From Pseudoalteromonas sp. XMcav2-N (GTDB lineage Bacteria > Pseudomonadota > Gammaproteobacteria > Enterobacterales > Alteromonadaceae), in contig NZ_JAMXSF010000001.1 in the NCBI RefSeq assembly GCF_024124545.1, positions 558,001 to 622,000 of the forward strand: a stretch of 64,000 nucleotides of DNA. The letters are read 5' to 3'. This document shows positions 24,351 through 33,961 of this stretch, in pieces. The translations under genes and the position numbers were made by a program. The notes beneath the pieces were generated by a model, which saw only the letters and a list, made by a program, of their open reading frames with translations, had not been told where the DNA came from and did no database searches. Each line of letters opens with the position of its first letter. The stretch's first letter is position 1.

Positions 24351-25775
24351 GTGAGCGCAAATCGTGAGCACTTCAGCTCGCGGCTAGGATTTATCCTTGC
24401 CGCAGCGGGTTCCGCAGTAGGGATTGGTAACCTGGTTGGGTTTCCCGTGTCCGCAACAAAAAATGGGGGCGGTGCTTTTTTGCTGACTTACGCCCTGTTT
24501 GTTATCTTTATCTGTTTGCCAGTCATGATGGCAGAAATGGCGATGGGTCGAAAAGCACAAAAAGACCCTTATGGCTCTTACAAATCGCTGACGCAAGGTG
24601 ATAAAAAATGGTCCCTTGCGGGTGCAATCGCTGTGCTAACGCCGTTTATGATTGCGGTATTTTATATGGTGATCACCGTCTGGATTTTCGGTTATTTGGT
24701 ACAAACAGTAACAGGTAACCTCGACCTGTTAGCAAATCCGGGCCACTTTGATGCGTTTGTGAACCAGTACTCTATGTTCATCTACATGGTATTTGTTGGC
24801 ATTATTGTTAACTTAATACTGATGGGGGGTGTAAAAGAAGGGATTGAAAAAGCGGCCAGGTTTATGATGCCGGCACTGTTCGTTCTACTGATAGGATTGG
24901 TCGTTTATGTACTGACACTGGATAATGCCATGGTCGGGGTGCGTTACTACTTGGTGCCTGATTTTTCCAAAATGAATGCCAGCGTACTCAATGGTGCCTT
25001 ATCTCAGTCATTCTTTTCATTGTCTTTGGGCATGGGTATCCTAATCACTTATGCATCATATATCTCCAAAACAGATGACATTATTGCCAGTTCTAAAATG
25101 GTTGCGATTACCGACTCTTTTGTTGCATTTATTGCTGGTCTGATGGTTCTGCCTGCAATCTTTAGTTTCAATCCAAATACGGATCCCGAGCAATTAAGCG
25201 ATTCATCTGTATCAATGATATTTGTTTATTTGCCAAAGTTATTGCTGGCACTGCAATCTGACATCGGTTACTTCGGTGCGTCTGTCGTGGCTTCGGTGTT
25301 TTTCTTGTTAGTGTTCTTTGCTGCAATCACTTCGTTAGTGTCCATTATTGAAGTACCAACCGCGACGCTGATGGAAGAGAGAGACATTAGTCGTAAGAAA
25401 GCACTGGGTCTGTTGGCGTTGACTACGGGTGGCTTAACCGTGTTATGCGCCATGTCTTTTGGTATGGTTGGCTGGCTGACTGATTTTATTAATTATGGTG
25501 GTGCCAGCAAGAGCATGTTTGCGTTGGTTTCTGATGTATTCTACGAGACCATTTTGCCATTTAATGGTCTGCTGGTTTGTTTATTCGTTATGTATCGCTG
25601 GAAAAAACACAACCTGTCTGAAGAGTTGGCACAGGGCTCTCCCAATTATAAAGGCAGTTTAATGGAAAAGTACGTGAACTTTTCTCTATCCACCTTTATT
25701 CCGGTTATCCTGTTGCTGATTTTTGTCAATACAGTAACCACTAAGTTTCTCTCTTTCAGTCTGTTTGGTTTTTAA
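24351..25775 (+). CDS. Sodium-dependent transporter, NSS/SNF family
   Basis: 474 residues from GTG 24351, ribosome binding site AAGG. It begins with the NSS signature of TM1 (SSRLGFILAAAGSAVGIGNLVGFPVSATKNGGGAFLLTYALFV) with unwound-helix GNLVGF, followed by GAIAVLTPFMIAVFYMVITVWIFG and SQSFFSLSLGMGILITYASYI. About 11-12 helices, no large soluble loops. This is a LeuT/MhsT-type secondary transporter for an amino acid or related compound, driven by Na+. The substrate is undetermined. Monocistronic. Confidence 0.9.
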   Translation: MSANREHFSSRLGFILAAAGSAVGIGNLVGFPVSATKNGGGAFLLTYALFVIFICLPVMMAEMAMGRKAQKDPYGSYKSLTQGDKKWSLAGAIAVLTPFMIAVFYMVITVWIFGYLVQTVTGNLDLLANPGHFDAFVNQYSMFIYMVFVGIIVNLILMGGVKEGIEKAARFMMPALFVLLIGLVVYVLTLDNAMVGVRYYLVPDFSKMNASVLNGALSQSFFSLSLGMGILITYASYISKTDDIIASSKMVAITDSFVAFIAGLMVLPAIFSFNPNTDPEQLSDSSVSMIFVYLPKLLLALQSDIGYFGASVVASVFFLLVFFAAITSLVSIIEVPTATLMEERDISRKKALGLLALTTGGLTVLCAMSFGMVGWLTDFINYGGASKSMFALVSDVFYETILPFNGLLVCLFVMYRWKKHNLSEELAQGSPNYKGSLMEKYVNFSLSTFIPVILLLIFVNTVTTKFLSFSLFGF

Positions 25776-25829
25776 TTACCGGCACGACAACCACTCTAGG
25801 GCGTCAGCAAAAAATGGCGCCCGAACTCC

Positions 25830-26471
25830 CTAAAAAGTGACTCCTGAATCCAGATAATGACCTAATCCCAGTGTAAACACCCACAGGCCCCAGAGGCTAT
25901 GCTCAAGCACGCATACCGCTAGAGAGCGACTGTGTGCATAGGTATAGGCAAACAGCAACCCACCTGCAAAAGACAGTGCTATCGCAACCCAATTATCATA
26001 GACACAGTGAGCCAGGGCGAAGACAGCGGCACTGAGTACAACCCGAGCAGTTTTCTGAGGCAAAATGCGCTTATAGCGGTGGAAAAAGTAACTTCTAAAC
26101 ACGAGCTCCTGGGGGAGCACCGATAATATTGGATAGGCTATCAAAAGTATCAACCAGTCATCGGTGGAATTGAGTGGCATATCAAACCAGCTCTCCTGAT
26201 TGACCAGACCATAGAACATAGCCGAAAACAAAGCCCCGATAAAAAATGTTGAAAACAATCGCCGTTTAACCGTCGAAAAGGTTCCGAGGCTGGTAAGGCG
26301 AAAACGTTTGAAATGAGGATCGGTCAGCAACAAATATGTACACACAGCTGTGAGTATAATAAGTGCCGGAAATAACCAATTGGCGAGTTGATGGCGAAAT
26401 GCATAGGCAATAACGGGTAACAGAAAAAACACCAAGAATAGTTCGCACCAGCGATATTGGTTTGCGTTCAA
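25830..26471 (-). CDS. CPBP family intramembrane metalloprotease-like protein
   Basis: 213 residues with about six to seven membrane helices. The CPBP (Abi) motifs are visible but modified: PQELVFRSYFFHRY in place of the usual EExxxR (first Glu replaced by Gln), ALAHCVYDNW (FxxxH type) and LEHSLWGLWVF. Family members are glutamic-type intramembrane proteases, some for bacteriocin or prenyl-protein processing. Loss of the first glutamate could reduce or abolish activity. Neighbours give no clue; it is convergent with the NSS transporter. Confidence 0.8.
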   Translation of the reverse strand: MNANQYRWCELFLVFFLLPVIAYAFRHQLANWLFPALIILTAVCTYLLLTDPHFKRFRLTSLGTFSTVKRRLFSTFFIGALFSAMFYGLVNQESWFDMPLNSTDDWLILLIAYPILSVLPQELVFRSYFFHRYKRILPQKTARVVLSAAVFALAHCVYDNWVAIALSFAGGLLFAYTYAHSRSLAVCVLEHSLWGLWVFTLGLGHYLDSGVTF

Positions 26472-26632
26472 TGTGACCTCTGGGTAAGTCTGAAAGCGTT
26501 AGCCTAACTATAGTCAAGGCAGCTCAACTCGGGTATGGCAGGGCAAGGAAAACTTTGTTTAATCCGCTCAAGATTGACATTTGTGACAGAAGTCCTTAGC
26601 CTGCCTCGCTTTGTTGTATAAAGACGGATTGC

Positions 26633-26914
26633 ATGATGAATAAAAGTGAACTGGTTGCTGCCATGGCGGCACATAGCGAATTGACCAAAAAAGACACTCA
26701 GGCGGCACTGGGGAGTCTGTTGAAGCTTATCACCAAACGTCTGTCCGAAGGGGATCAGGTCCAGCTCAATGGAATGGGAACATTTACTTTAAGTTATCAT
26801 CCGGCTAAACCGGGCAGAAACCCGAGAACCGGCGAAGAGATCATGATTGAAGGGCAAAACAAAGTGCTGTTTAAGCCAGCCAAAGCATTCAAGGATGCAC
26901 TGGCTGACAAATAA
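26633..26914 (+). CDS. HU/IHF family DNA-binding protein
   Basis: 93 residues. N-terminal helices (NKSELVAAMAAHSELTKKDTQAALGSLLKLITKRLSEGDQVQLNGMGTFTLSYHPAKPGRNPRTGEE) with the DNA-inserting arm ending in P-G-R-N-P-R-T-G-E, the family signature. It is a divergent HU-like protein, not HupA/HupB, because of the long charged helix 2 and the arm sequence. It would bend or compact DNA. Start may be the second of two adjacent ATGs (26633 or 26636). The gene ends 4 bases before the convergent trpA stop. Confidence 0.9.
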   Translation: MMNKSELVAAMAAHSELTKKDTQAALGSLLKLITKRLSEGDQVQLNGMGTFTLSYHPAKPGRNPRTGEEIMIEGQNKVLFKPAKAFKDALADK

Positions 26915-26918
26915 CGTG

Positions 26919-27725
26919 TTAACGCTGGGTCGCGGCTTTCATGTTGCGCACAAACGCACATAGCGCCTGATACATAGCAGGTTTGTCATCCAGGTGCTGT
27001 TCAATGATTTTGACTACGGCAGAACCAGAGATGGCACCTGCGGCACCAGAGTCTAATGCGGCTTTCACATGCTCTGGGGTTGAGATCCCAAAACCAAGTA
27101 AGGCCGGCGCAGCATGGTATTCGGTGAGTTTGGTAATGATCTCTCCCGTGGGCATCTGTACCTGACTCTCTGTGCCTGTAACTCCGGCGCGAGAAAGCAG
27201 GTAAGTATAGCCTCTGCCATAACTGGCACATTCACGCAGTGTATCGTCACTGGCATTAGGCGTTGCAATGAAAATCGGCTCAATACCGGCATCTACTGCT
27301 GCTCTGCGGAACAGTTTGGATTCATGCAGTGGCACATCGGCAACTAACACTGAGTCAACACCCGCGGCTTTGGCTTGCTGGTAAAAACTCTCCAGACCTC
27401 GTGCGAAAATCAAATTAGAGTACAATAACAACCCGATAGGAATATGGGGATATTGCGCTCTGATGGCACTGATCACCTCAAAACAGTCCTCTGTGTTGAT
27501 ACTTTGCTCCAGCGCACGAATATTTGCGGCCTGGATCACAGGACCATCGGCAATGGGGTCTGAAAATGGGATCCCTAATTCCAAAGCGTCAGCGCCGCCT
27601 TCAATCAGGCTTTTAATGATCGCCAGGCTAGTTTCCTTGTCGGGGTCGCCGATGGTCACAAACGGCACAAAGGCACCTTGCTGCTTGTCTTTTAGCTGCA
27701 CAAACATGTCATTGTAACGGCTCAT
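26919..27725 (-). CDS. trpA: Tryptophan synthase alpha chain
   Basis: 268 residues. Cleaves indole-3-glycerol phosphate to indole and glyceraldehyde-3-phosphate. The catalytic Glu and Asp are seen in [21 protein letters not shown] (the E and D positions of family numbering 49 and 60). [13 protein letters not shown] and [10 protein letters not shown] are the phosphate-binding turns. Length matches E. coli TrpA. The trpB stop and trpA start overlap by 4 bases, so the two are coupled. It is the last gene of the trp operon and the trp terminator should lie before or within the short gap to the HU gene; no obvious one is seen. Confidence 0.97.
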   Translation of the reverse strand: MSRYNDMFVQLKDKQQGAFVPFVTIGDPDKETSLAIIKSLIEGGADALELGIPFSDPIADGPVIQAANIRALEQSINTEDCFEVISAIRAQYPHIPIGLLLYSNLIFARGLESFYQQAKAAGVDSVLVADVPLHESKLFRRAAVDAGIEPIFIATPNASDDTLRECASYGRGYTYLLSRAGVTGTESQVQMPTGEIITKLTEYHAAPALLGFGISTPEHVKAALDSGAAGAISGSAVVKIIEQHLDDKPAMYQALCAFVRNMKAATQR

Positions 27726-28912
27726 AGCTCACCTCGCGCTTCTAATACCTGATGGACATGGGCCAGGTCTTTGTCGCCGCGGCCGCTTAGATTTACAACA
27801 ATCACAGTATCCTGCTCCTGTGCTTCTGCATATTTCAGGGCATAAGCCAGAGCATGGCTCGACTCCAGCGCCGGAATGATCCCTTCGTGTTTGGCCAGTG
27901 ACTGGAACGCCGCCAGCGCTTCATCATCGGTAACGGCAACATACTGTGCACGGCCGGTTTCATGCAGGTAGGCATGTTGAGGGCCGACTGCAGGGTAGTC
28001 CAGACCTGCCGATACAGAGTAAGACTCTTCAATCTGACCATCCGGATTTTGCATAATGTAAGTGTAAGCGCCATGCAAAATGCCTTTAGTGCCTTTACAC
28101 AGTGCAGCACCATGCTCTTCGGTATCCAGACCTTTCCCGGCGGGTTCGATACCAATCAATTTAACACTTGTCTCGTCAATAAAGTCGGCGAACATGCCAA
28201 TGGCATTTGAGCCGCCGCCGACACAGGCCATTACCACATCTGGCAATTGACCTTCAGCCTCGAGGACCTGTTGTTTGGCTTCTTCACCAATCATTTTCTG
28301 GAACTCACGCACCAGCGTTGGGAAAGGGTGGGGACCTGCTGCCGTACCGAGCAGGTAGTGGGCCGTTTTATAATTGGCAGACCAGTCGCGCATTGCTTCA
28401 TTTACAGCATCTTTAAGCGTACCAGACCCCGCAGTAACCGGAATGACTTCGGCACCCATCAGACGCATACGGAATACGTTCGGTTGCTGACGTTCAACGT
28501 CTTTTGCGCCCATGTAAACGCGACATTTCAGACCCAGCAGCGCACAGGCCAGTGCTGTTGCAACCCCATGTTGTCCGGCGCCCGTTTCTGCGATGACTTC
28601 CGACTTACCCATACGTTTGGTAAGTAGCGCCTGACCAAGCACCTGGTTTGTTTTGTGGGCGCCACCATGCAATAGATCTTCACGCTTGAGATAAAGTTTC
28701 ACTTTCGGGTTTTTAACCAGGTTTCTGGTCAACGTGAGTGGGGTCGGGCGACCTGCAAATTCATTCAATAGCTGATAGAACTCCTGCTGAAAAGCCGGAT
28801 CGTTTTGTGCCTTGTTAAACTCCTGCTCAAGCTGTTTGAGCGCAGGAACCAGCAATTCTGGGACAAACATGCCTCCAAAATCGCCGTAATAACCTGTATT
28901 AATCATTTCCAC
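27722..28912 (-). CDS. trpB: Tryptophan synthase beta chain
   Basis: 396 residues. Condenses indole with serine using pyridoxal phosphate. The PLP lysine is in [14 protein letters not shown], the phosphate loop is [10 protein letters not shown], and the SxxR-type end [18 protein letters not shown] is present. Length fits the TrpB1 type (397). The start ATG 28912 follows a 1-base gap after trpCF. Forms a complex with TrpA. Confidence 0.97.
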   Translation of the reverse strand: MEMINTGYYGDFGGMFVPELLVPALKQLEQEFNKAQNDPAFQQEFYQLLNEFAGRPTPLTLTRNLVKNPKVKLYLKREDLLHGGAHKTNQVLGQALLTKRMGKSEVIAETGAGQHGVATALACALLGLKCRVYMGAKDVERQQPNVFRMRLMGAEVIPVTAGSGTLKDAVNEAMRDWSANYKTAHYLLGTAAGPHPFPTLVREFQKMIGEEAKQQVLEAEGQLPDVVMACVGGGSNAIGMFADFIDETSVKLIGIEPAGKGLDTEEHGAALCKGTKGILHGAYTYIMQNPDGQIEESYSVSAGLDYPAVGPQHAYLHETGRAQYVAVTDDEALAAFQSLAKHEGIIPALESSHALAYALKYAEAQEQDTVIVVNLSGRGDKDLAHVHQVLEARGEL

Positions 28913-28913
28913 C

Positions 28914-30278
28914 TCAGTATTTACGAATTGTGTTAAAAGCTTTGTTCAGTTTATCTGCGCACTTTTTGCCAGGGCTGCTCTCCACGCCAGAATTCAGGTC
29001 GAATCCGGCTGCGCCCAGGAAGGTTGCGTGTGTTAAGTTATCTGCGTTCAGGCCGCCCGCCAGCATGAAATCGCCGGACGTATTGCTCAGCAATTGCCAG
29101 TCAAACGTTTGACCTGTACCACCTGTCTGGCCTTTGATTTTGGTGTCGTACAGGTGTTTGTCAACGCCTTGTAAAGGTTCTGGCAGGCAGTCCGTGATCC
29201 CTTGTGCTTTCCAGATCTGGCAGTTAACGGGCAGCTGTTGACGTAATTGTTCGATATAAGTTTGTGACTCAGTGCCATGCAGCTGTACAGCACTGAGTGT
29301 AAGAATACGGACATGTTCAACGACATGATCAAGCGGCGCGTCAACAAAGACACCCACATAATTCAGCGGTGCGCTGTCTACGACGGCTTTGGCGCAGTCA
29401 ATGTCCACATAGCGCGGTGACTTGGGGTAAAAAATTAACCCACCATACACGGCGCCAGCCTCGTAGGCAGCAATGGCATCCTGACTGCGGGTCAGGCCAC
29501 AGACTTTGTTTTCTCCGAGGATCAGCTTGCGGCAGGCAGTTTCCAGGTCCTGCTCCGCCATCAGCGAGCTGCCAACCAGGAAGCCGTTGCAGATAGGGGC
29601 CAGGCGCTTTACATCGGTGTGCGTGTAAATACCAGACTCGGAGATCACGGTTTTATCGTCAGGGATCAACTTGCGTAAACGCTCGCTGGTAGCCAGGTCG
29701 GTACTCAAGTCTCTGAGGTTACGATTGTTGATGCCAATCAGCTGAGCGTCCAGTGCCAGTGCCCGATGTACTTCTTCTTCGTTGCTCACTTCAGTCAGCA
29801 CGGCCATGTTCAGGTTGTGAGCCAACTCTGCCAGTGCCCGGTAACGCGCATCGTCAAGCACGGATAGCATGAGTAAGATGGCGTCACCACCGCTTAAACG
29901 GGCGAGATAAACCTGATACTCATCAATAAAAAAGTCTTTGCAAATGAGTGGCTGAGAAACCTGAGTGCGTACATAGCTAAGATAGTCAAAACTACCTTGA
30001 AAATACTTTTCGTCGGTCAGTACGCTGATACAAGAAGCGTAACGGCCATAGACGCTGGTGATTTCGTCCAGGTCGAAATGCTGACGGATCAAACCTTTCG
30101 ACGGTGAGGCTTTTTTACACTCCAGGATAAATTGGGTGCCGGGCTGGCTGAGTGCGCCGTAAAAATCACGATCACTTGGCGTTATCTGCTCAATAAAGCT
30201 AGCCAGAGGGCGAGTCTGCTTTCTTGCCGCGACTTCGACTTCTTTGTCTGCAACAATTTTTTCCAACACATTAGCCAT
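28914..30278 (-). CDS. trpCF: Bifunctional indole-3-glycerol-phosphate synthase / phosphoribosylanthranilate isomerase
   Basis: ATG 30278 has an excellent GGAGG site and opens [20 protein letters not shown] (454 residues); the frame also has an earlier GTG at 30293 within trpD, which I do not choose. TrpC part about 1-255: [51 protein letters not shown]. TrpF part from about 257: [39 protein letters not shown] and LAGGLNADN. So one protein does the PRAI and IGPS steps, as in E. coli. Overlaps trpD by 8 bases. Confidence 0.97.
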   Translation of the reverse strand: MANVLEKIVADKEVEVAARKQTRPLASFIEQITPSDRDFYGALSQPGTQFILECKKASPSKGLIRQHFDLDEITSVYGRYASCISVLTDEKYFQGSFDYLSYVRTQVSQPLICKDFFIDEYQVYLARLSGGDAILLMLSVLDDARYRALAELAHNLNMAVLTEVSNEEEVHRALALDAQLIGINNRNLRDLSTDLATSERLRKLIPDDKTVISESGIYTHTDVKRLAPICNGFLVGSSLMAEQDLETACRKLILGENKVCGLTRSQDAIAAYEAGAVYGGLIFYPKSPRYVDIDCAKAVVDSAPLNYVGVFVDAPLDHVVEHVRILTLSAVQLHGTESQTYIEQLRQQLPVNCQIWKAQGITDCLPEPLQGVDKHLYDTKIKGQTGGTGQTFDWQLLSNTSGDFMLAGGLNADNLTHATFLGAAGFDLNSGVESSPGKKCADKLNKAFNTIRKY

Positions 30279-31275
30279 GACTGACCTCCACAATATCAGC
30301 GAGTTTTTCTACGCAGCGTCCCGATGCTAGTACTTGTGCAACCTGGGCGCTGGCTGATTTAAGATCCGATGCTTTATTTGTCATTACCATCAGTGCGGCC
30401 ACATTGGCAATGATGGCCGCATTGTGTGCCTCTTTGCCGTTTCCACTCAGGATATCGCGCGTCGCCTGGGCATTAAACTCGGGTGTGTCGCCGGCAATGG
30501 CATCGAGCGGGTACTGTTTTAGTCCAAAGTCTTCGGGAGTGAGAGTATATTCTGTCAGCACGCCCTGGTTTAGTTCAGTCACCAGTGTTTCGCCGTGTAA
30601 AGCAATTTCGTCACATCCTGAACCATGCACTACCATCGCCCGCTGTGTGCCCAGCTTATTCAGCGTTTCTGCCATGGGGCGACACAGATTGGGATCATAC
30701 ACACCCAGTAGCTGTACCTGAGGCCTGGCGGGGTTTGCCAGCGGCCCGAGAATATTGAACAGAGTACGGGTTTTTAATTTAGTGCGTACCGGCATCGCGT
30801 GTTTAACACCTGTGTGATAGTGCGGCGCAAACAAAAAGGTAAAATTGGTTTGTTGCAAACATCGCGCGCCCGCCTGTGGGTCCATATCCAGATTAATTCC
30901 GAGCGTTTTTAACAGATCCGCAGATCCAGACTTACTGGACACACTGCGGTTGCCATGTTTAACCATAGGTATGCCACAGGTCGCAGCCACGATAGCCGCT
31001 GTGGTGCTGACATTAATGGTGTTGGTGCCATCGCCTCCTGTGCCACAGCTGTCTGCGCACAGCAGGCCTTGTATATCAAATGCGATGGCATGGTCGCGCA
31101 TCGCTTTTGCCGCCCCGGCTATTTCTTCGGCTGTTTCGCCTTTGATTTTCAGTGCGACCAGGGCTGCAGTGAGTTGTACTTCATCAAGTTGCCCTTGCAT
31201 AACGGCGCCAAAGAGCTCAGTGGCGGCGGCAAAATCCAGCGATTTTTGTTCTAGTAATAAATTTAAACTTTCCAT
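30271..31275 (-). CDS. trpD: Anthranilate phosphoribosyltransferase
   Basis: ATG 31275 has AGGAG 7 bases upstream and starts MESLNLLLEQKSLDFAAATELF (334 residues); the frame extends upstream but only inside trpG. Family marks: DSCGTGGDGTNTINVSTTAAIVAA, KHGNRSVSSKSGSADLLKTLGI and FNILGPLANPARPQVQLLGVYD. Transfers phosphoribosyl to anthranilate. Here it is separate from trpG, not fused as in E. coli. The trpG stop is 2 bases before the start. Confidence 0.97.
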   Translation of the reverse strand: MESLNLLLEQKSLDFAAATELFGAVMQGQLDEVQLTAALVALKIKGETAEEIAGAAKAMRDHAIAFDIQGLLCADSCGTGGDGTNTINVSTTAAIVAATCGIPMVKHGNRSVSSKSGSADLLKTLGINLDMDPQAGARCLQQTNFTFLFAPHYHTGVKHAMPVRTKLKTRTLFNILGPLANPARPQVQLLGVYDPNLCRPMAETLNKLGTQRAMVVHGSGCDEIALHGETLVTELNQGVLTEYTLTPEDFGLKQYPLDAIAGDTPEFNAQATRDILSGNGKEAHNAAIIANVAALMVMTNKASDLKSASAQVAQVLASGRCVEKLADIVEVSHG

Positions 31276-31277
31276 GT

Positions 31278-31868
31278 CTACTCCTGGGAAGTGAGGTAGG
31301 CGATGCTTTGCTTTAATAGCTGGGCGCCGCATGGGGTTAAAATTGATTCAGGGTGAAACTGATACCCGATCACCTTATCATTCGGGTGGAAAATCGCCAT
31401 GGGGATTTCTTCATACTGGGCGATGACCTCAAGGCAATCGGGTACCTGAGTCGCCATCAGTGAGTGGTAGCGCGCTACCGGAAACGATTTTCCCAGTCCG
31501 TCAAAAACAGGGTGTGGCGTCACGGAAATATGAGACGACTTGCCGTGCACTGTTTCTCCGGCATGGCCGATTGTGCCGCCATAGCTTTGCGTTAGTGCCT
31601 GCTGGCCCAGGCAGATCCCCAGCATGGGATATTTGCCTTTGCACAGGGCTATCAGCTCAAGCAAACAGCCTGCATCTTTTGGCGCTCCCGGACCCGGAGA
31701 CAATACCAGGATCACCGGGTCGGTTTCTTGTTCCATCTTTGCAAAAATAGTTTCAGCGTCCAGGTGATTACGATACACCACCAGTTCAGCGCCAAGGAGC
31801 GACAGTTCATCCACCAGGTTGTAAGAGAAGGAGTCAAAGTTATCAAGAAAATATATCTTAGGGATCAT
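31278..31868 (-). CDS. trpG: Anthranilate synthase component II (glutamine amidotransferase)
   Basis: 196 residues. Class I GATase with the Cys nucleophile in MLGICLGQQAL and the His-Glu pair in GYQFHPESIL. Oxyanion loop in LSPGPGAPKDAG. It supplies ammonia to TrpE. Could also serve PabB, but its place inside the trp operon favours TrpE. Starts 4 bases into the trpE end (ATGA overlap). Confidence 0.96.
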   Translation of the reverse strand: MIPKIYFLDNFDSFSYNLVDELSLLGAELVVYRNHLDAETIFAKMEQETDPVILVLSPGPGAPKDAGCLLELIALCKGKYPMLGICLGQQALTQSYGGTIGHAGETVHGKSSHISVTPHPVFDGLGKSFPVARYHSLMATQVPDCLEVIAQYEEIPMAIFHPNDKVIGYQFHPESILTPCGAQLLKQSIAYLTSQE

Positions 31869-33437
31869 GCCTGCTCTCCTACATAAGTCGACTGAATTGC
31901 TTTGATCACGGCGCTGGCTTTGGCGCGGGTCTCGTCGGCTTCGGCTTGTGGGGTTGAGTCATAGACGACACCAGCTCCGGCCTGTACCAGAGCCTGGCCG
32001 TTTTTTACAAAGGCTGAACGGATCACAATGCATGAATCCATTGCGCCATCGCCTGTCAGGTAGCCAACCGCACCGCCATAGCTGCCGCGTCGTTGCTGCT
32101 CTGTATGTCTGACCAGCTCAGCCGCTTTGACTTTTGGTGCGCCAACCAAAGTGCCCATGTTCATACTGGCCTGGTAGGCGTGCAACGCATCCAGATCCGG
32201 CTTAAGCTGGCCGACTACACGAGAGACCAGGTGCATCACCTGAGAATAGCGGTCAACTTTAAGTAGTTCTTTGGCGTGGCGGGTGCCTGGTATGCTGATC
32301 CGCGCCACATCATTACGAGCCAGATCTACTAACATCAGGTGTTCAGCTCGCTCCTTCTGGTCGTCTCTGAGTTCCAGTTCGATGCGACTATCCAGATCCG
32401 GGTTAATGCTGCCATCGGCAAATTTTCCGCGTGGGCGCGTGCCAGCGATAGGGTAAACTTCAACCTGATTGCTTTTTTCGCAGTATTTCAGTGCAGACTC
32501 GGGGGAAGCACCGAATAATACAAAATCCTCGTCACGCATGTAGAACATATACGGGCTTGGGTTTTGTTGCTTGAGCGCCATATAGGCCGACAAAGGATTT
32601 GCACAGGGCAAAGTAAATGTTCTGGAGGGAACAACCTGAAAGATGTCGCCATCCACGATATGTTGCTTCAGTTTGATAACCTGTTCTTTATACGCTTCAT
32701 CGCTGATATCAACATTGACGTCGCAGCAGCCTTTGACTGGCTCAGGCGCAAAGGCTTGTAGATCATCGCACTGACGGTTAAGTACTTCCAGCTTACGGCC
32801 AACTTCAAAACAGTTGGCGTGAACATCAGGCCCATTAAACACATTGCCGATAAGCTCTGTGGTTTGCGCCTGATGATCTATGATCAACAAGGTTTCAGCA
32901 AGGTAGAATACGTAGTCTGGACAGCTGTTGGCGCCATCGGCAACGTCGGGAAGTTGCTCGAAGTTGGCTACCATATCGTAGGCAAATACACCACCCAGAA
33001 ACAGCGAAAACGGTGTTTCTGAGTTGCACTTTATTTGGTTTATACAGGTTCTGAGCGCACTAAATGCGTTATCAGCCTTGAGTTTCGCGTATTCATCCAG
33101 GTCTGCCGGTGTATCCTGGTAAGTAATAGTTAGCACTGAGTTACCAAGTTCTACATCACAGTTTTCGACTTCCTGTGCCAGGTAGGGCAGTAGTTGTTCA
33201 CCATTATTTGACAGAGCACGGACTATCACGCTTTTACCCTGGCACTCAAAGCGCAGTGCCGTGTCGACCAGAATAATGCTTTTCACATTATCCTTGGAGT
33301 CTATTTCGGCAGACTCTAGTAACAGCGAATTGGGTTTGTCCAAAGCTGCGTACAGTGACAGGGGACTGGCGATATAGTCTCGCCGTAACCGAATGCTGGT
33401 TACTTCTCCGGGTTGTGTCGTTATATGACTAAAAATC
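31865..33437 (-). CDS. trpE: Anthranilate synthase component I
   Basis: GTG start at 33437-33439 (upper coordinate 33439; the frame begins there), 524 residues, with AGGA 7 bases upstream. The N-terminal LLLES motif (NSLLLESAEI), which binds the feedback inhibitor tryptophan, is intact. Chorismate-binding region contains NPSPYMFYMRDEDFVLFGASPES, YPIAGTRPRGK, DLARNDVARI and APKVKAAELV. It converts chorismate plus ammonia to anthranilate. First structural gene of the trp operon, preceded by two attenuators. Confidence 0.96.
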
Positions 33438-33472
33438 ACACCTCATTCCTCGTAATTTTTATAAAATAAGCT

Positions 33473-33508
33473 AAAAAAAACCCCCGTAAGCGGGTTGCTT
33501 GCGGGGGT
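33473..33508 (-). terminator. trp attenuator terminator 2 (proximal to trpE)
   Basis: Read on the minus strand: CCCCCG-C-AAGC, loop AACCC, GCTT-A-CGGGGG and a run of eight Ts, a textbook intrinsic terminator about 35 bases upstream of the trpE start. The GCGGG at 33535-33539, just behind the leader peptide 2 stop, can pair with CCCGC in the left arm, giving the antiterminator. Confidence 0.88.
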
Positions 33509-33538
33509 CTGTTTATTAGATACAACAATGCCGTCCCG

Positions 33539-33598
33539 CTAATTCAGGCACCACCACCAAGACATAGATACTGTGAGGTTTACTGTGTTGTTGCTCAT
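33539..33598 (-). CDS. trpL: trp leader peptide 2
   Basis: ATG 33598 with AAGAG 7 bases upstream opens MSNNTVNLTVSMSWWWCLN (19 residues): three consecutive Trp codons five codons before the stop, as needed for ribosome-mediated attenuation. A terminator with competing antiterminator follows before trpE. Stalling at the Trp codons when charged tRNA-Trp is scarce should let transcription pass. It is the second of two homologous leaders. Confidence 0.9.
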   Translation of the reverse strand: MSNNTVNLTVSMSWWWCLN

Positions 33599-33630
33599 TT
33601 TAAAACTCTTAATTAATCGAAAAAAACCTA

Positions 33631-33658
33631 TAAAAAAACCCGCGGGTTTAGCGCGGGT
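33631..33658 (-). terminator. trp attenuator terminator 1 (distal from trpE)
   Basis: Read on the minus strand: ACCCGCG, loop CTAAACC, CGCGGGT, then seven Ts. 7 perfect pairs. TTAGCGGGT (33687-33695, overlapping the leader peptide 1 stop) can pair with ACCCGCGCTAA (33648-33658) as the antiterminator. Confidence 0.88.
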
Positions 33659-33695
33659 CTATAAAATCTTGTATGCACAACGATTCACCCGCTAA

Positions 33696-33740
33696 TTACG
33701 AGTGCCACCACCAAATGTTTAAAGTTGTTTGTGTTTTCAT
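33696..33740 (-). CDS. trpL: trp leader peptide 1
   Basis: ATG 33740 opens MKTQTTLNIWWWHS (14 residues) with three consecutive Trp codons, followed by terminator 1. It begins about 28-35 bases behind the predicted transcription start, so it is the first leader on the transcript. The sequence after its stop (TAATTAGCGGG) is repeated after leader 2 (GAATTAGCGGG), so the two modules are a duplication. No strong ribosome binding site is visible, unlike leader 2. Confidence 0.88.
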   Translation of the reverse strand: MKTQTTLNIWWWHS

Positions 33741-33775
33741 TTGTTAAGTCATCGTTATGTCAATTCAGTGCCAAC

Positions 33776-33805
33776 AGTAAACCGTACTAAGGGACAAAGT
33801 GTCAA
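33776..33805 (-). promoter_or_regulatory. Predicted trp operon promoter
   Basis: TTGACA -35 at 33800-33805 (minus strand), 18-base spacer, TTTACT -10 at 33776-33781. The start would fall near 33768, leaving a short 5' leader before trp leader peptide 1. The spacer carries TTAGTACG, similar to the TrpR half-site CTAGTACG, so repression by TrpR is possible. Confidence 0.55.
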
Positions 33806-33961
33806 GGGCAAAGTCGAAAAAATCCACTGTGTACCTAAAAATGGTTATTTTGACTGACTAATAAGCTGCTATCTCGCCGTTTGGTGTCATGAGATAAACA
33901 CACCTGACAGTGAAGAACATGATATACTAAAACCTGCAAATTTTTATGAGGTTATGAGAGT

